The notes under the pieces are model-generated. The model was given only the letters and a program-made list of their open reading frames with translations. It did no database searches and was not told the DNA's origin. Positions 1-6,905 of a DNA stretch of 17,214 nt are shown piece by piece. Position 1 is the first letter of the stretch. Each line of letters starts with the position of its first letter. The translations under genes and the position numbers were made by a program. This DNA comes from Epsilonproteobacteria bacterium 4484_65 (GTDB lineage: Bacteria; Campylobacterota; Campylobacteria; Campylobacterales; Sulfurovaceae), in contig NATJ01000006.1 in the NCBI GenBank assembly GCA_002085305.1, forward strand, positions 1 to 17,214, in the 5' to 3' direction.

Positions 1-408
1 ATTCTTGTGATCGTTGGTGCACACTTTACAGTAGAGAGTGCTTCTGAGATCGCTAGAGACTTTGGGATCAGTGAATGGATCATTGGTATTATTATGATCT
101 CTCTGGGAACCTCTCTTCCTGAGTTGGTAGTCAGTATTTCTGCTGCCATGAAGGGGAAAGTTGATATGGCCATAGGAAATATCATTGGTTCAAACATGGC
201 AAATACAACAGTAGTACTCGGTGCAGCAGCCCTGGTAAACCCTATGGCAATTAATGCACCTATGTATTTCTTTGATATCGCTACTATGATCGTAGCTACA
301 CTGCTACTTGTATTTATTACTGCAAACAAACTTTACACTAAATCTGCGGGAATAAGTTTGATCATTATTTTAGGATTATTTTTAAATAATACTATACAAA
401 GTATATAA
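1..408 (+). CDS. Na+/Ca2+ antiporter (CaCA family, YrbG-like), 3' part only
   Basis: The reading frame is already open at base 1 and ends at a TAA, so only the C-terminal ~135 residues are present; the true start lies left of the window. Around residues 39-72 of the fragment is a GTSLPE motif followed by a GNIIGSN segment, which is the second alpha repeat of cation/Ca2+ exchangers and forms part of the ion-binding site in the membrane. The rest is hydrophobic helices separated by short loops, and the last helix ends close to the C-terminus. In the family these inner-membrane proteins exchange Na+ (or H+) for Ca2+. The gene converges on mrdA, with only 20 bp between the two stop codons and no clear terminator hairpin there. 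Family assignment is firm; the transported ion cannot be read from the fragment. Confidence 0.9.
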   Translation: MLVIVGAHFTVESASEIARDFGISEWIIGIIMISLGTSLPELVVSISAAMKGKVDMAIGNIIGSNMANTTVVLGAAALVNPMAINAPMYFFDIATMIVATLLLVFITANKLYTKSAGISLIIILGLFLNNTIQSI

Positions 409-428
409 CGTATTCAGAGGGTTCTAGA

Positions 429-2369
429 TTAAAACAAATCTGCGTGTGAAGTCTCTACCTTTGATTTTGATTTTACTCTCTTTTTCTTAACTGATACAAC
501 CTCATTGTCCACATCTATTTTGTTAGATACATTTAGCTCCTTATTTTCACTTACCTCTTCTGGTTTCTTTTTGAAATATCCATTTTTATAAAGCCACTTA
601 TAAATATCTGCAGCAATAGGTCCTGATGTACTTCCTCCATGCCCACCATGCTCTACTAACACTGTCACAATGTATTTAGGATCATCATAAGGTGCATAAG
701 TAGTGATCCAGGCATGTGATCTACTGTAATAGGCCAACTCCTCTTCTTTAAGACGTTTCTTTGTTGACTGAGGGATAGAAACAACTTGTGATGTACCTGT
801 CTTACCGGCAACAATGACAGGCAACTTGCTCATAGTTTTAAATGCTGTTCCCTTTTTGCTGTTACACACATCATACATTCCTTTTCTGATCTCATTTAAA
901 TAGTAGGGTTTAAACTGCATAGGAACAACTTTTCTCTTGGTGGGTTTTCCATCAACTATCCTTGCAATACTAGGTGTTACAAGATTAGATGTTGCCATAA
1001 GAGCAGTATATCGGGCTACTTGCAAAGGGGTCACAAGATCATAACCTTGCCCTATGGCAGCAATAACCGTCTCACCCATGTACCATGGTTGCTTGAAACG
1101 TTTCATTTTCCATGCTTTATCCGGTATAACGCCATTATATTCTTTTGGCAAGTCTACACCTGTTTTAACACCTAATCCAAATGATCTAAGATGCTTTGCC
1201 ATAGCATTGATACCTACTTTTAAACTTTTATTATAAAAATAAACATCACAACTTTCTCGTATAGCTTTTCGTAAAGGGACATCACCATGTCCCCATCTGG
1301 ACCAACATCTGAATTTATGCTTACCCTTACCCTTTCCCAATGTAATATATCCACTACAGTATTCTGATGTTGCCAAAATATTGGGTTGCGCTTTTTCAAA
1401 AGCAAGTGCCATACCCATTTTTATAGCTGAACCGGGAGGATAGGTCCCATGAATAATTTTATTGGTAAAAGGATGTGCAAGATCTTGCTGAAGAGCTTTC
1501 CAGTCTTTAGAACTGATCCCACCCACAAAAAGATTTGGATCATAAGAAGGGTAACTTACTGCAGATAAGATCTCACCGTTAGTTCTCATCACTATGGCAA
1601 CACCTGTTGCTTCACCAAATCGTTCATATATCATTTGCTGTAGATTGATATCTATATTGAGCTGAAGATTTTTATTGTCTTGCGGTAATTTTTTTTCCAA
1701 TACATCTATCGCTTTATTAGTTGCTGTTACTTTGCTTACTTCATAACCCAACTCCCCTTCTAAAACACTATTGTAATATCTCTCTAAACTACTTTTACCT
1801 ATCTTTCCAACTTCCTTAACAACAGGGTCTTTTTTGTTCTCTTTCTTATTTGACCTTCCGGTATAACCAACAATATGAGCACCATACTTTCCATAAGGAT
1901 AATAACGTTTTGTTTCAGCCTCTATCTTGATCTCTTCATGCAAACTCAATTTAGGATAGGCACCCATCATATCAGCATAATGGATAAAATCCACTACTTT
2001 AATAAATGCATGATTATAGGGAGAATTGTGCTTTTTATACACTTTCATCATAATCGTTTTATTGAGATCAGGAAAAGTTTCTACAAGCTTATCAACGATG
2101 ACTTCGAGTTTATTCTTTTTTTGCCCATCTTTTTTTACTTTTAGGTGGGGTACGATAGAGATAGAAAAACCTATCTGGTTCATAGCAAGAAGATTACCGT
2201 TTAGATCACTTATTTCACCCCTGACCGGCTTAATAAAGCGTTTTCTCTCTATATTGTCTTTCGCCAATCCTTCATAATAAAAATTGGATTTAATACTCAC
2301 ATGATAGAGTCTGGCTATCATTACACCCCAAAAGAGTAAAAATATGGCTATTACGATCTTATATCTCAT
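429..2369 (-). CDS. mrdA: Penicillin-binding protein 2, elongasome transpeptidase
   Basis: Cross-links peptidoglycan in the lateral wall during elongation, together with RodA and the Mre proteins (family knowledge). The 646-residue protein has one N-terminal membrane anchor (about residues 4-20), a PBP dimerisation domain (about 45-220) and a transpeptidase domain. The three penicillin-binding motifs are visible: SxxK as SAIK with the nucleophile S314, the SxD form used by PBP2 as SCD at 373-375, and KTGT at 523-526. The ~45 residues after the transpeptidase domain form a charged, lysine-rich tail (basic cluster about 628-637) that looks disordered. The ATG overlaps the TGA of the MreD-like gene by 4 bp, with GGTGA five bases upstream, so translation is probably coupled. 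It is the last gene of the minus-strand array. Confidence 0.96.
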   Translation of the reverse strand: MRYKIVIAIFLLFWGVMIARLYHVSIKSNFYYEGLAKDNIERKRFIKPVRGEISDLNGNLLAMNQIGFSISIVPHLKVKKDGQKKNKLEVIVDKLVETFPDLNKTIMMKVYKKHNSPYNHAFIKVVDFIHYADMMGAYPKLSLHEEIKIEAETKRYYPYGKYGAHIVGYTGRSNKKENKKDPVVKEVGKIGKSSLERYYNSVLEGELGYEVSKVTATNKAIDVLEKKLPQDNKNLQLNIDINLQQMIYERFGEATGVAIVMRTNGEILSAVSYPSYDPNLFVGGISSKDWKALQQDLAHPFTNKIIHGTYPPGSAIKMGMALAFEKAQPNILATSEYCSGYITLGKGKGKHKFRCWSRWGHGDVPLRKAIRESCDVYFYNKSLKVGINAMAKHLRSFGLGVKTGVDLPKEYNGVIPDKAWKMKRFKQPWYMGETVIAAIGQGYDLVTPLQVARYTALMATSNLVTPSIARIVDGKPTKRKVVPMQFKPYYLNEIRKGMYDVCNSKKGTAFKTMSKLPVIVAGKTGTSQVVSIPQSTKKRLKEEELAYYSRSHAWITTYAPYDDPKYIVTVLVEHGGHGGSTSGPIAADIYKWLYKNGYFKKKPEEVSENKELNVSNKIDVDNEVVSVKKKRVKSKSKVETSHADLF

Positions 2370-2821
2370 AGTATCACCACGATCAGCAGATCGACAATAA
2401 GTGAATAGAGCAATATATTGTCTAGTACAATACTATTGGTTTGAAAAATAAAGTCATAAGACAATAGAGATCCTAAATATACCACATCTATAAGCAATAC
2501 ACTTAATACCGGTCTACAGATCCTACATTTACGAAAGTAAAGTAAAGAATGATAAAAAAGAACATACACAAGCAGTGACGAAATAAAAATAAGGAAAAAA
2601 GGTAAAGAGAGGTTCACCTCAAGGTTGATAAAATAGATGATCGCTACAAAAATATAACGTGTTTTCCCTTTCTCAATACCCTGTATAAAAACATACCCCA
2701 TAACCCCTATAAGCAGTGGTAAAAAAACATAAATAGAGATGAGCATCGGGTAAAATACTATAAACAGAAGTACTGATGACCAAATGAAAGCCAAATATAA
2801 AGATCTGTTTAATTTATCCAT
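2366..2821 (-). CDS. Small polytopic membrane protein, probable MreD-like
   Basis: A 151-residue, almost entirely hydrophobic protein with about five predicted membrane helices and short loops, including a Cys-x2-Cys pair near residues 96-99 (RKCRICRP). Size and topology fit MreD (about 160 residues, five to six helices), and its place directly before mrdA, overlapping it by 4 bp, matches the classical mreD-mrdA pairing. I recall a similar uncharacterised integral membrane protein before the PBP gene in C. jejuni (Cj0651). MreD sequences diverge strongly and no diagnostic motif can be read by eye, so the role in rod-shape determination is inferred from context. The ribosome-binding site is weak (AGGA about 14 bases upstream, or a GAG at 8), and the gene lies 16 bp after the acetyltransferase gene. 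Confidence 0.7.
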   Translation of the reverse strand: MDKLNRSLYLAFIWSSVLLFIVFYPMLISIYVFLPLLIGVMGYVFIQGIEKGKTRYIFVAIIYFINLEVNLSLPFFLIFISSLLVYVLFYHSLLYFRKCRICRPVLSVLLIDVVYLGSLLSYDFIFQTNSIVLDNILLYSLIVDLLIVVIL

Positions 2822-2837
2822 ATATTATACTCGATCC

Positions 2838-3302
2838 TTAGGATAATTTATAGACTAGAGCTATTTCATTACATACAGGAAAGTGGATACATTTAATACA
2901 ATCAGCCCAAATTTTATGTTCATGTATTGCCTCTTTATTGATTTCATTAAACCCAAGTTTTTCGAAGAAAGCGGGTAAATACGTCAAAACAAGTACCTCT
3001 TCTTCTACGTCTAATGCTTTCGCCTCGTCCAAAGTAAACTTAACAATTTTTTGTCCAATCTTTTGTCCACGGTATTTTTCATCTACAATGAGACTTCGTA
3101 TCTCTGCAAGTCGTTTAGAATGCACATGAAGTGCTGCATAGCCTACTAACTTTTCTCCATCTTTGGCCAGAACATATGAACGTATATTGGTTGCAACTTC
3201 ATCTTCACTACGGTTCAGGATGACACCTTCTTTTACTTCTGAAGCTACCAGTACTTGCATTGCAGAAATATCACTCAGTTTTGCTTTTACAAGTTCTATC
3301 AC
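2838..3302 (-). CDS. GNAT-family N-acetyltransferase, probable short ArgA-type
   Basis: A 154-residue single-domain GNAT protein. The acetyl-CoA binding loop is seen as RGQKIG at residues 78-83, preceded by the usual beta strand EIRSLIVD, and an FFEKLGF segment follows at about 112-118, typical of the fold's last helix and strand. The C-terminus has a Trp-Cys-x2-Cys-x5-Cys arrangement (W132, C135, C138, C144) ending in NEIAL. I associate that tail with short N-acetylglutamate synthases (the stand-alone GNAT form of ArgA), which would make this the first step of arginine synthesis; this is from memory and uncertain. The start codon is GTG and overlaps the engB stop as GTGA, suggesting coupled translation. 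An amino-acid enzyme inside an envelope array parallels hisB further upstream. Confidence 0.8.
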   Translation of the reverse strand: MIELVKAKLSDISAMQVLVASEVKEGVILNRSEDEVATNIRSYVLAKDGEKLVGYAALHVHSKRLAEIRSLIVDEKYRGQKIGQKIVKFTLDEAKALDVEEEVLVLTYLPAFFEKLGFNEINKEAIHEHKIWADCIKCIHFPVCNEIALVYKLS

Positions 3303-3937
3303 TCTTGTGCCTCTCCCTGCTTTTTAACTTCATCATCTACACCAAAAATAGTTTGAAGTATCTCATGATGTACCCTGTCATGTCCATTTTTTTTAAGATT
3401 TGAAACTGTAATAGAACCTGGAAACTCTCTTTTGAGTTTTGCACGTTCTTTTTGATTGAGCTTATCTATCTTGGTAAAAACGGTCAAGTATCGCTGATCA
3501 GGACGGATAAACTCTGAAATATACTCTTCCACATCATCATCGATCTTGGCATGAGGATGACGAGCATCACGCAGATGGATAAAAAGTCGTATGGAGACAC
3601 GATGCTGTATAAACTCTACCAAGTTCTTCTGCCATACTTCTTTAAGTGTTTTAGAAACTTTTGCATATCCAAACCCAGGCAGATCCACAAAACGGACAGG
3701 ATAGCTTGTTTCGTTATATAAATAACGGGTTTCAAAAAAATTGATCAACTGCGTTTTACCTGGAGTAGCTGAACTCTTAGCCAGATTCTTTCTTTGTGTA
3801 AGTGAATTAAGTGTAGAGCTTTTACCTACATTTGAACGACCTAAAAAAACGACTTCACTCATATCTTCAGGTAAAGAGTCTGCAATGCTTTGTGCTGACT
3901 TGATAAACTCTGCTTCTACAACACGTGGTGTACTCAT
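3299..3937 (-). CDS. engB: Ribosome-assembly GTPase EngB/YsxC/YihA
   Basis: A cytosolic GTPase of the TrmE-Era-EngA-EngB group, needed for late 50S subunit assembly (family knowledge). The 212 residues hold the G motifs in order: G1 GRSNVGKSS at 33-41, the EngB-typical ATPGKT switch region at 57-62, G3 DLPGFG at 85-90, and G4 TKID at 155-158. A short charged tail follows (about 195-212). Length is typical for the family. The ATG follows a GGAGG seven to eight bases upstream and overlaps the lptA stop by 4 bp; the 3' end overlaps the acetyltransferase start by 4 bp. In C. jejuni, as I recall, engB also sits between lptA and the membrane-protein/PBP pair. The catalogue symbol may also be ysxC or yihA. 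Confidence 0.96.
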   Translation of the reverse strand: MSTPRVVEAEFIKSAQSIADSLPEDMSEVVFLGRSNVGKSSTLNSLTQRKNLAKSSATPGKTQLINFFETRYLYNETSYPVRFVDLPGFGYAKVSKTLKEVWQKNLVEFIQHRVSIRLFIHLRDARHPHAKIDDDVEEYISEFIRPDQRYLTVFTKIDKLNQKERAKLKREFPGSITVSNLKKNGHDRVHHEILQTIFGVDDEVKKQGEAQE

Positions 3938-4398
3938 TTTTTATCCTCCATGTCAAAGATAAACTTTACCGGTTTTTTCTTATTACCTTTAACATTTGCA
4001 TTACCTGTTATCATATCTAGTGTGATCTCATCACCATTGACATGACGCTTATTTATCAGATCATCTATGACTGCTTTCCCTGTTAAAATATATTGTGATG
4101 TTGTAGGGTAATAAGTTACTTTATCAGCACTGCCTTTATAGAAACTTTCCTCTTTTTTAAATTCAAAAGTCACTGAACCTATGGCTTCATACATTTTAGT
4201 TTCATTATTCTCATCAAAATAAACAATAACTTTATCTCCATGTAACCAGCTTTTTAACTGTTTAACTGTTACATTACCGATAAAATGCACCTCTTTTTTC
4301 AGATCCTCTGCTTTCATAGAATCAGAAGTAACTTCTACTTTTTCAGCAAAAAGAGTAATAGAGATAGAAATAAAAAGTATAATTTTTAGAAATTTCAA
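3934..4398 (-). CDS. lptA: LPS periplasmic transport protein LptA
   Basis: Periplasmic bridge protein that carries lipopolysaccharide from LptC to the LptD/E translocon (family knowledge). The 154-residue sequence opens with a signal peptide (MKFLKIILFI..., likely cleaved after FA at about residue 18) and continues as an OstA-type beta-jellyroll: EVTSDSMKAEDLKKEVHF, then a GNVTV turn and the GDKVIVYFDEN repeat unit, ending in a lysine-rich tail. Length is close to the family's usual 170-185. The start is a TTG with AAGG seven bases upstream; the next in-frame Met lies past the signal peptide, so the TTG start is the only sensible one. It overlaps engB by 4 bp and follows lptC by 41 bp. No lptB is present in this window. 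Confidence 0.92.
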   Translation of the reverse strand: MKFLKIILFISISITLFAEKVEVTSDSMKAEDLKKEVHFIGNVTVKQLKSWLHGDKVIVYFDENNETKMYEAIGSVTFEFKKEESFYKGSADKVTYYPTTSQYILTGKAVIDDLINKRHVNGDEITLDMITGNANVKGNKKKPVKFIFDMEDKK

Positions 4399-4439
4399 TA
4401 AAAAACCTTTGTAAAATTTAAAGATATTGTACCATGATA

Positions 4440-4952
4440 TTACTTTTCAGCTGTATAAACAACCGCATCAATTCTCTTTCCAAAAGCCTCTTTCTTCTGG
4501 GTATCATAACGCAATGTATACCCATGTATTGTATTTTTATTCATTATCCCGGTGAAAGCGGAAGTAATATTAAGAATTTTTGTTTTTTTATCATATACAG
4601 CATGTTGGGCACTGTAGTCAAAACCTTCTTTTTGATTTACAGTGATATTGCCATCTAAATATAGTTTATCACCCTTATAGGTACCTTTGTTTGCACGAAG
4701 TAATTCTATATTTTTTGTATGGTACTTGAGGTTATGCAAAGTTAAAACTCCTGCATCACGTATACCATAGGTACCAAAAGATCTTCCCTTCATAGTAGCT
4801 GTATCTACTTCTATAAGTGTTGTATCGGTAAATTCCATCTCTTTGGTAAAAAGTTTTCCAGCAGAAGGCTTATGAGTAAACTTCACCATCAATGTTCCCG
4901 ATAATATAGCTGCAATTACTACAATAACCAGTGTTTCTAACTTTAGTCCCAT
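4440..4952 (-). CDS. lptC: LPS export system protein LptC
   Basis: Inner-membrane-anchored periplasmic protein that accepts LPS from LptB2FG and passes it to LptA (family knowledge). The 170-residue protein has one N-terminal membrane helix (about residues 6-24) and then a beta-rich periplasmic domain of the LptC/DUF1239 type, with alternating short strands (for example the region 78-130, containing GTYKGDKLYLDGN). Sequence identity within this family is low, so the call rests on topology, size, the strand pattern and its place between kdsC and lptA, the same order as in Escherichia coli. The ATG is inside the last codons of kdsC (10-bp overlap), with a GGAG only two bases upstream, so expression is probably by coupling to kdsC. 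Confidence 0.9.
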   Translation of the reverse strand: MGLKLETLVIVVIAAILSGTLMVKFTHKPSAGKLFTKEMEFTDTTLIEVDTATMKGRSFGTYGIRDAGVLTLHNLKYHTKNIELLRANKGTYKGDKLYLDGNITVNQKEGFDYSAQHAVYDKKTKILNITSAFTGIMNKNTIHGYTLRYDTQKKEAFGKRIDAVVYTAEK

Positions 4953-5440
4953 AGCTCCAAATACTTCTTTTCAAGCCCCTCTTTGATGATAAGGTGTTCT
5001 ATCATCTCTCTGACAGCACCATCCCCGCCTTTTTTAGAAAGAATAACGGTCGCTATCTTATCTACATAGGCACTGGCATCTCTGGGAACAAATGAAATTT
5101 TTGCCGATCTCAACATTTGCAGATCATTCAGGTCATCACCAATAGCCGCAACATTTTCCATCGTTAGATCAAGTTTTTCTAAAAGATCTTCCAGAACCTC
5201 TTTTTTATTGTGGATTCCCTGATAAAAATGTTCTATACGTAACTCTTTGGCACGACGTGCCACGATACTCGAAGATCTGCCAGTGATGATTGCTACTTGT
5301 TTCCCAAGCTTTCTCCAACTAGCAATGGCCAATCCGTCTTTAACATTAAAGGACTTGATCTCATCTCCATTTTCACTATAGGTGATGTGACTGTCCGTCA
5401 TCGTACCATCTACATCCAGTACTATTAATTCTATACTCAC
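4943..5440 (-). CDS. kdsC: Kdo-8-phosphate phosphatase (KdsC, HAD superfamily)
   Basis: Removes phosphate from 3-deoxy-D-manno-octulosonate 8-phosphate to give Kdo, the first sugar of the LPS inner core. The 165-residue protein is a capless C0-type HAD phosphatase: motif I DVDGT at 9-13 (nucleophile D9 and acid/base D11), motif II in the TGR segment at 53-55, and motif III/IV GDDLND at 101-106 for Mg2+ binding. A GGDGAVRE segment near 138-145 matches the KdsC C-terminal tail that closes over a neighbouring active site in the tetramer. The start is GTG and overlaps the hisB stop as GTGA; the 3' end overlaps lptC by 10 bp. Coupling with lptC and lptA fits a shared LPS role. Confidence 0.95.
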   Translation of the reverse strand: MSIELIVLDVDGTMTDSHITYSENGDEIKSFNVKDGLAIASWRKLGKQVAIITGRSSSIVARRAKELRIEHFYQGIHNKKEVLEDLLEKLDLTMENVAAIGDDLNDLQMLRSAKISFVPRDASAYVDKIATVILSKKGGDGAVREMIEHLIIKEGLEKKYLELWD

Positions 5441-6009
5441 AGTACACCCTTCGTACTTGGGATACCGGCATTTTCATTAAGGGTAACTGCTCTACGCAGT
5501 GCTACAGCAAGTGCTTTAAATGCCCCTTCTATAATGTGATGCTTGTTCTTACCGCGGTTATAGATAAGATGAAGCGTGAGTGGCAGATTAAAGGCAAAAG
5601 CTCTAAAAAACTCTTCTACCAACTCCACATCAAACTCTCCTACTTTTCCCCCTATAGGGAGCTCATATACAAGAAAACCACGGTTAGAGAGATCTATATC
5701 ACATGTGATACTTGCTTCATCCATCACTACGGTGGCATTTCCAAAACGCTCTATGCTTTGCACAGGATAGATGGCCTTTTTAAGTGCCTGTCCGATGACA
5801 ATACCTACATCTTCTACAGTATGATGGTCATCAATATGTGTATCTCCTGTACACTTCACTTCCAGGTCAATATGTGCATGTTTTGTAAAAGCTTCCAGCA
5901 TATGGTCAAAAAAACCTACACCTGTGTCTATTTTAGCCTCACCCTTACCATAAAGGTTGAGTTTGACTGAAATTTGTGTCTCTTTTGTCTCTCTTGTTAC
6001 TTCTATCAT
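5437..6009 (-). CDS. hisB: Imidazoleglycerol-phosphate dehydratase
   Basis: Catalyses dehydration of imidazoleglycerol phosphate to imidazole-acetol phosphate in histidine biosynthesis. It is the monofunctional 190-residue form, without the phosphatase domain fused in E. coli. Mn2+-binding and catalytic signatures are visible in both halves of the repeat: FFDHM at 33-37, DDHHTVED at 60-67, and the KHHIIEG segment at about 156-162, ending in the usual GIPSTKG tail. I place the start at the second ATG (6009) because AGGA lies six bases before it; the first ATG (6015) directly abuts that AGGA. It stands alone from other his genes here, 4 bp overlapped with kdsC and just after rlpA, an unusual location compared with the C. 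jejuni arrangement I recall. Confidence 0.96.
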   Translation of the reverse strand: MIEVTRETKETQISVKLNLYGKGEAKIDTGVGFFDHMLEAFTKHAHIDLEVKCTGDTHIDDHHTVEDVGIVIGQALKKAIYPVQSIERFGNATVVMDEASITCDIDLSNRGFLVYELPIGGKVGEFDVELVEEFFRAFAFNLPLTLHLIYNRGKNKHHIIEGAFKALAVALRRAVTLNENAGIPSTKGVL

Positions 6010-6024
6010 TTTCATTCCTGTTAT

Positions 6025-6810
6025 TTAATTACGTACAATGAATGCACCAACTAGATCATTACTGTTTTTAAAATCTCTTGCTTCATCTTCAGATCCAAAC
6101 CCCATAAGCCAAACACGATATAGTGGTTCTCCGTCTACATCAGAGAATTTCTTGATAACAGTCTTGTATCCAGGATATAAGCTTGCATGCTTTCTTTTAT
6201 AAATTTGAGCTCCCTCATAACGTCTGAATGCACCCACTTGTACACCAAAGTTACTCAATCTTACACGTGTCTGAGTATGTGTACGTTTACGCTTCGCAAT
6301 CGTAGCAGCAGACTGTACTTTGCCTGCAAATCCAACCACTTGTATATTTACCTTGGCAATACCCATTCTATCTAGTCCTATCTCTTTACCTGCGGTGTAA
6401 CTACAGTCAATAATACGTCCTCGTACGAAAGGACCTCTGTCATTGATCCTGACAATAGTACTTTTTCCATTTTGAAGGTTCTTTACCTTTACCATGGTAT
6501 CCATTGGCCATGTTTTATGTGCAGCTGTTCTGGCATGCATATTATAACGTTCTCCGTTACTGGTATATTTTCCATGGAAATTCGGTCCGTACCAACTGGA
6601 AATACCACGCATCACTTGCCCAACTTCTACAAAAGTCGGATGATAACGTTTACCTCGTACATTATAAGAACGCATGGTTGATTTATGTCGTGCAGCACTC
6701 GTGTATTTTGTAGGCTTAATGACACCTTTACGCTTTTGGGAACACCCTGTTGTAAAGAATACTAAGGTCAACATCATCATAAACATTAAAATAGTTATTG
6801 GTCTTTTCAT
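6025..6810 (-). CDS. rlpA: RlpA septal/lytic transglycosylase lipoprotein with SPOR domain
   Basis: Lipoprotein that cuts glycan strands and binds peptide-denuded peptidoglycan through SPOR (family knowledge, best studied in Pseudomonas). I use the internal ATG at 6810, because it begins a clean lipoprotein signal (MKRPITILMF...) with lipobox TTGC (lipidated C23) and has AGAGG upstream; a longer in-frame extension to 6879 would bury the signal. A double-psi beta-barrel covers about residues 66-158, with the likely catalytic pair H98 (AAHKT) and D124 (INDRGPF). A SPOR domain covers about 182-261 (starting near FGVQVGAF). The order after the mltD-like gene matches C. jejuni. A 16-bp perfect palindrome lies 19 bp upstream of the start, so it may have its own promoter and control. 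It is 15 bp before hisB. Confidence 0.93.
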   Translation of the reverse strand: MKRPITILMFMMMLTLVFFTTGCSQKRKGVIKPTKYTSAARHKSTMRSYNVRGKRYHPTFVEVGQVMRGISSWYGPNFHGKYTSNGERYNMHARTAAHKTWPMDTMVKVKNLQNGKSTIVRINDRGPFVRGRIIDCSYTAGKEIGLDRMGIAKVNIQVVGFAGKVQSAATIAKRKRTHTQTRVRLSNFGVQVGAFRRYEGAQIYKRKHASLYPGYKTVIKKFSDVDGEPLYRVWLMGFGSEDEARDFKNSNDLVGAFIVRN

Positions 6811-6828
6811 TGAGCCTCTTATGGTATA

Positions 6829-6844
6829 AATATTAGCTAATATT
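6829..6844. promoter_or_regulatory. Perfect 16-bp palindrome upstream of rlpA
   Basis: AATATTAGCTAATATT is its own reverse complement over all 16 bases. It lies 19 bp before the rlpA ATG, in the only sizeable gap of the minus-strand array, and overlaps GATAAT on the minus strand, which could act as a -10 element. The position and dyad symmetry suit an operator for a dimeric regulator, but no regulator is identified and AT-rich palindromes also arise by chance. Confidence 0.45.
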
Positions 6845-6877
6845 ATCACTTTATTTGACTTTGTTTTTGCTTGCTTC

Positions 6878-6904
6878 AATTTTTTGTTTTCTTAACAAAA
6901 AATT
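6878..6904. repeat. 11-bp perfect inverted repeat just after mltD stop
   Basis: Arms AATTTTTTGTT and AACAAAAAATT are perfectly complementary around a 5-base loop and begin one base after the mltD-like stop codon. The stem is A/T-rich and ends in A or T runs on either strand. It could act as a weak bidirectional terminator or an mRNA 3'-end stabiliser separating mltD from rlpA transcription. It lacks the GC-rich stem of a strong intrinsic terminator. Confidence 0.45.
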
Positions 6905-6905
6905 C

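Noticed and set aside
409..428. A shared terminator between the antiporter gene and mrdA.
   Set aside because: The 20-bp gap holds no inverted repeat or T-tract.
2824..2829. Minus-strand TATAAT immediately before the MreD-like start as a promoter.
   Set aside because: Transcription would begin at or inside the start codon, and the gene is 16 bp behind the previous one in a tight array, so co-transcription is more likely.
5536..5970. A 144-codon plus-strand ORF opposite hisB.
   Set aside because: It lies wholly antisense to a clear hisB gene with intact motifs; composition is that of a reverse-strand shadow.
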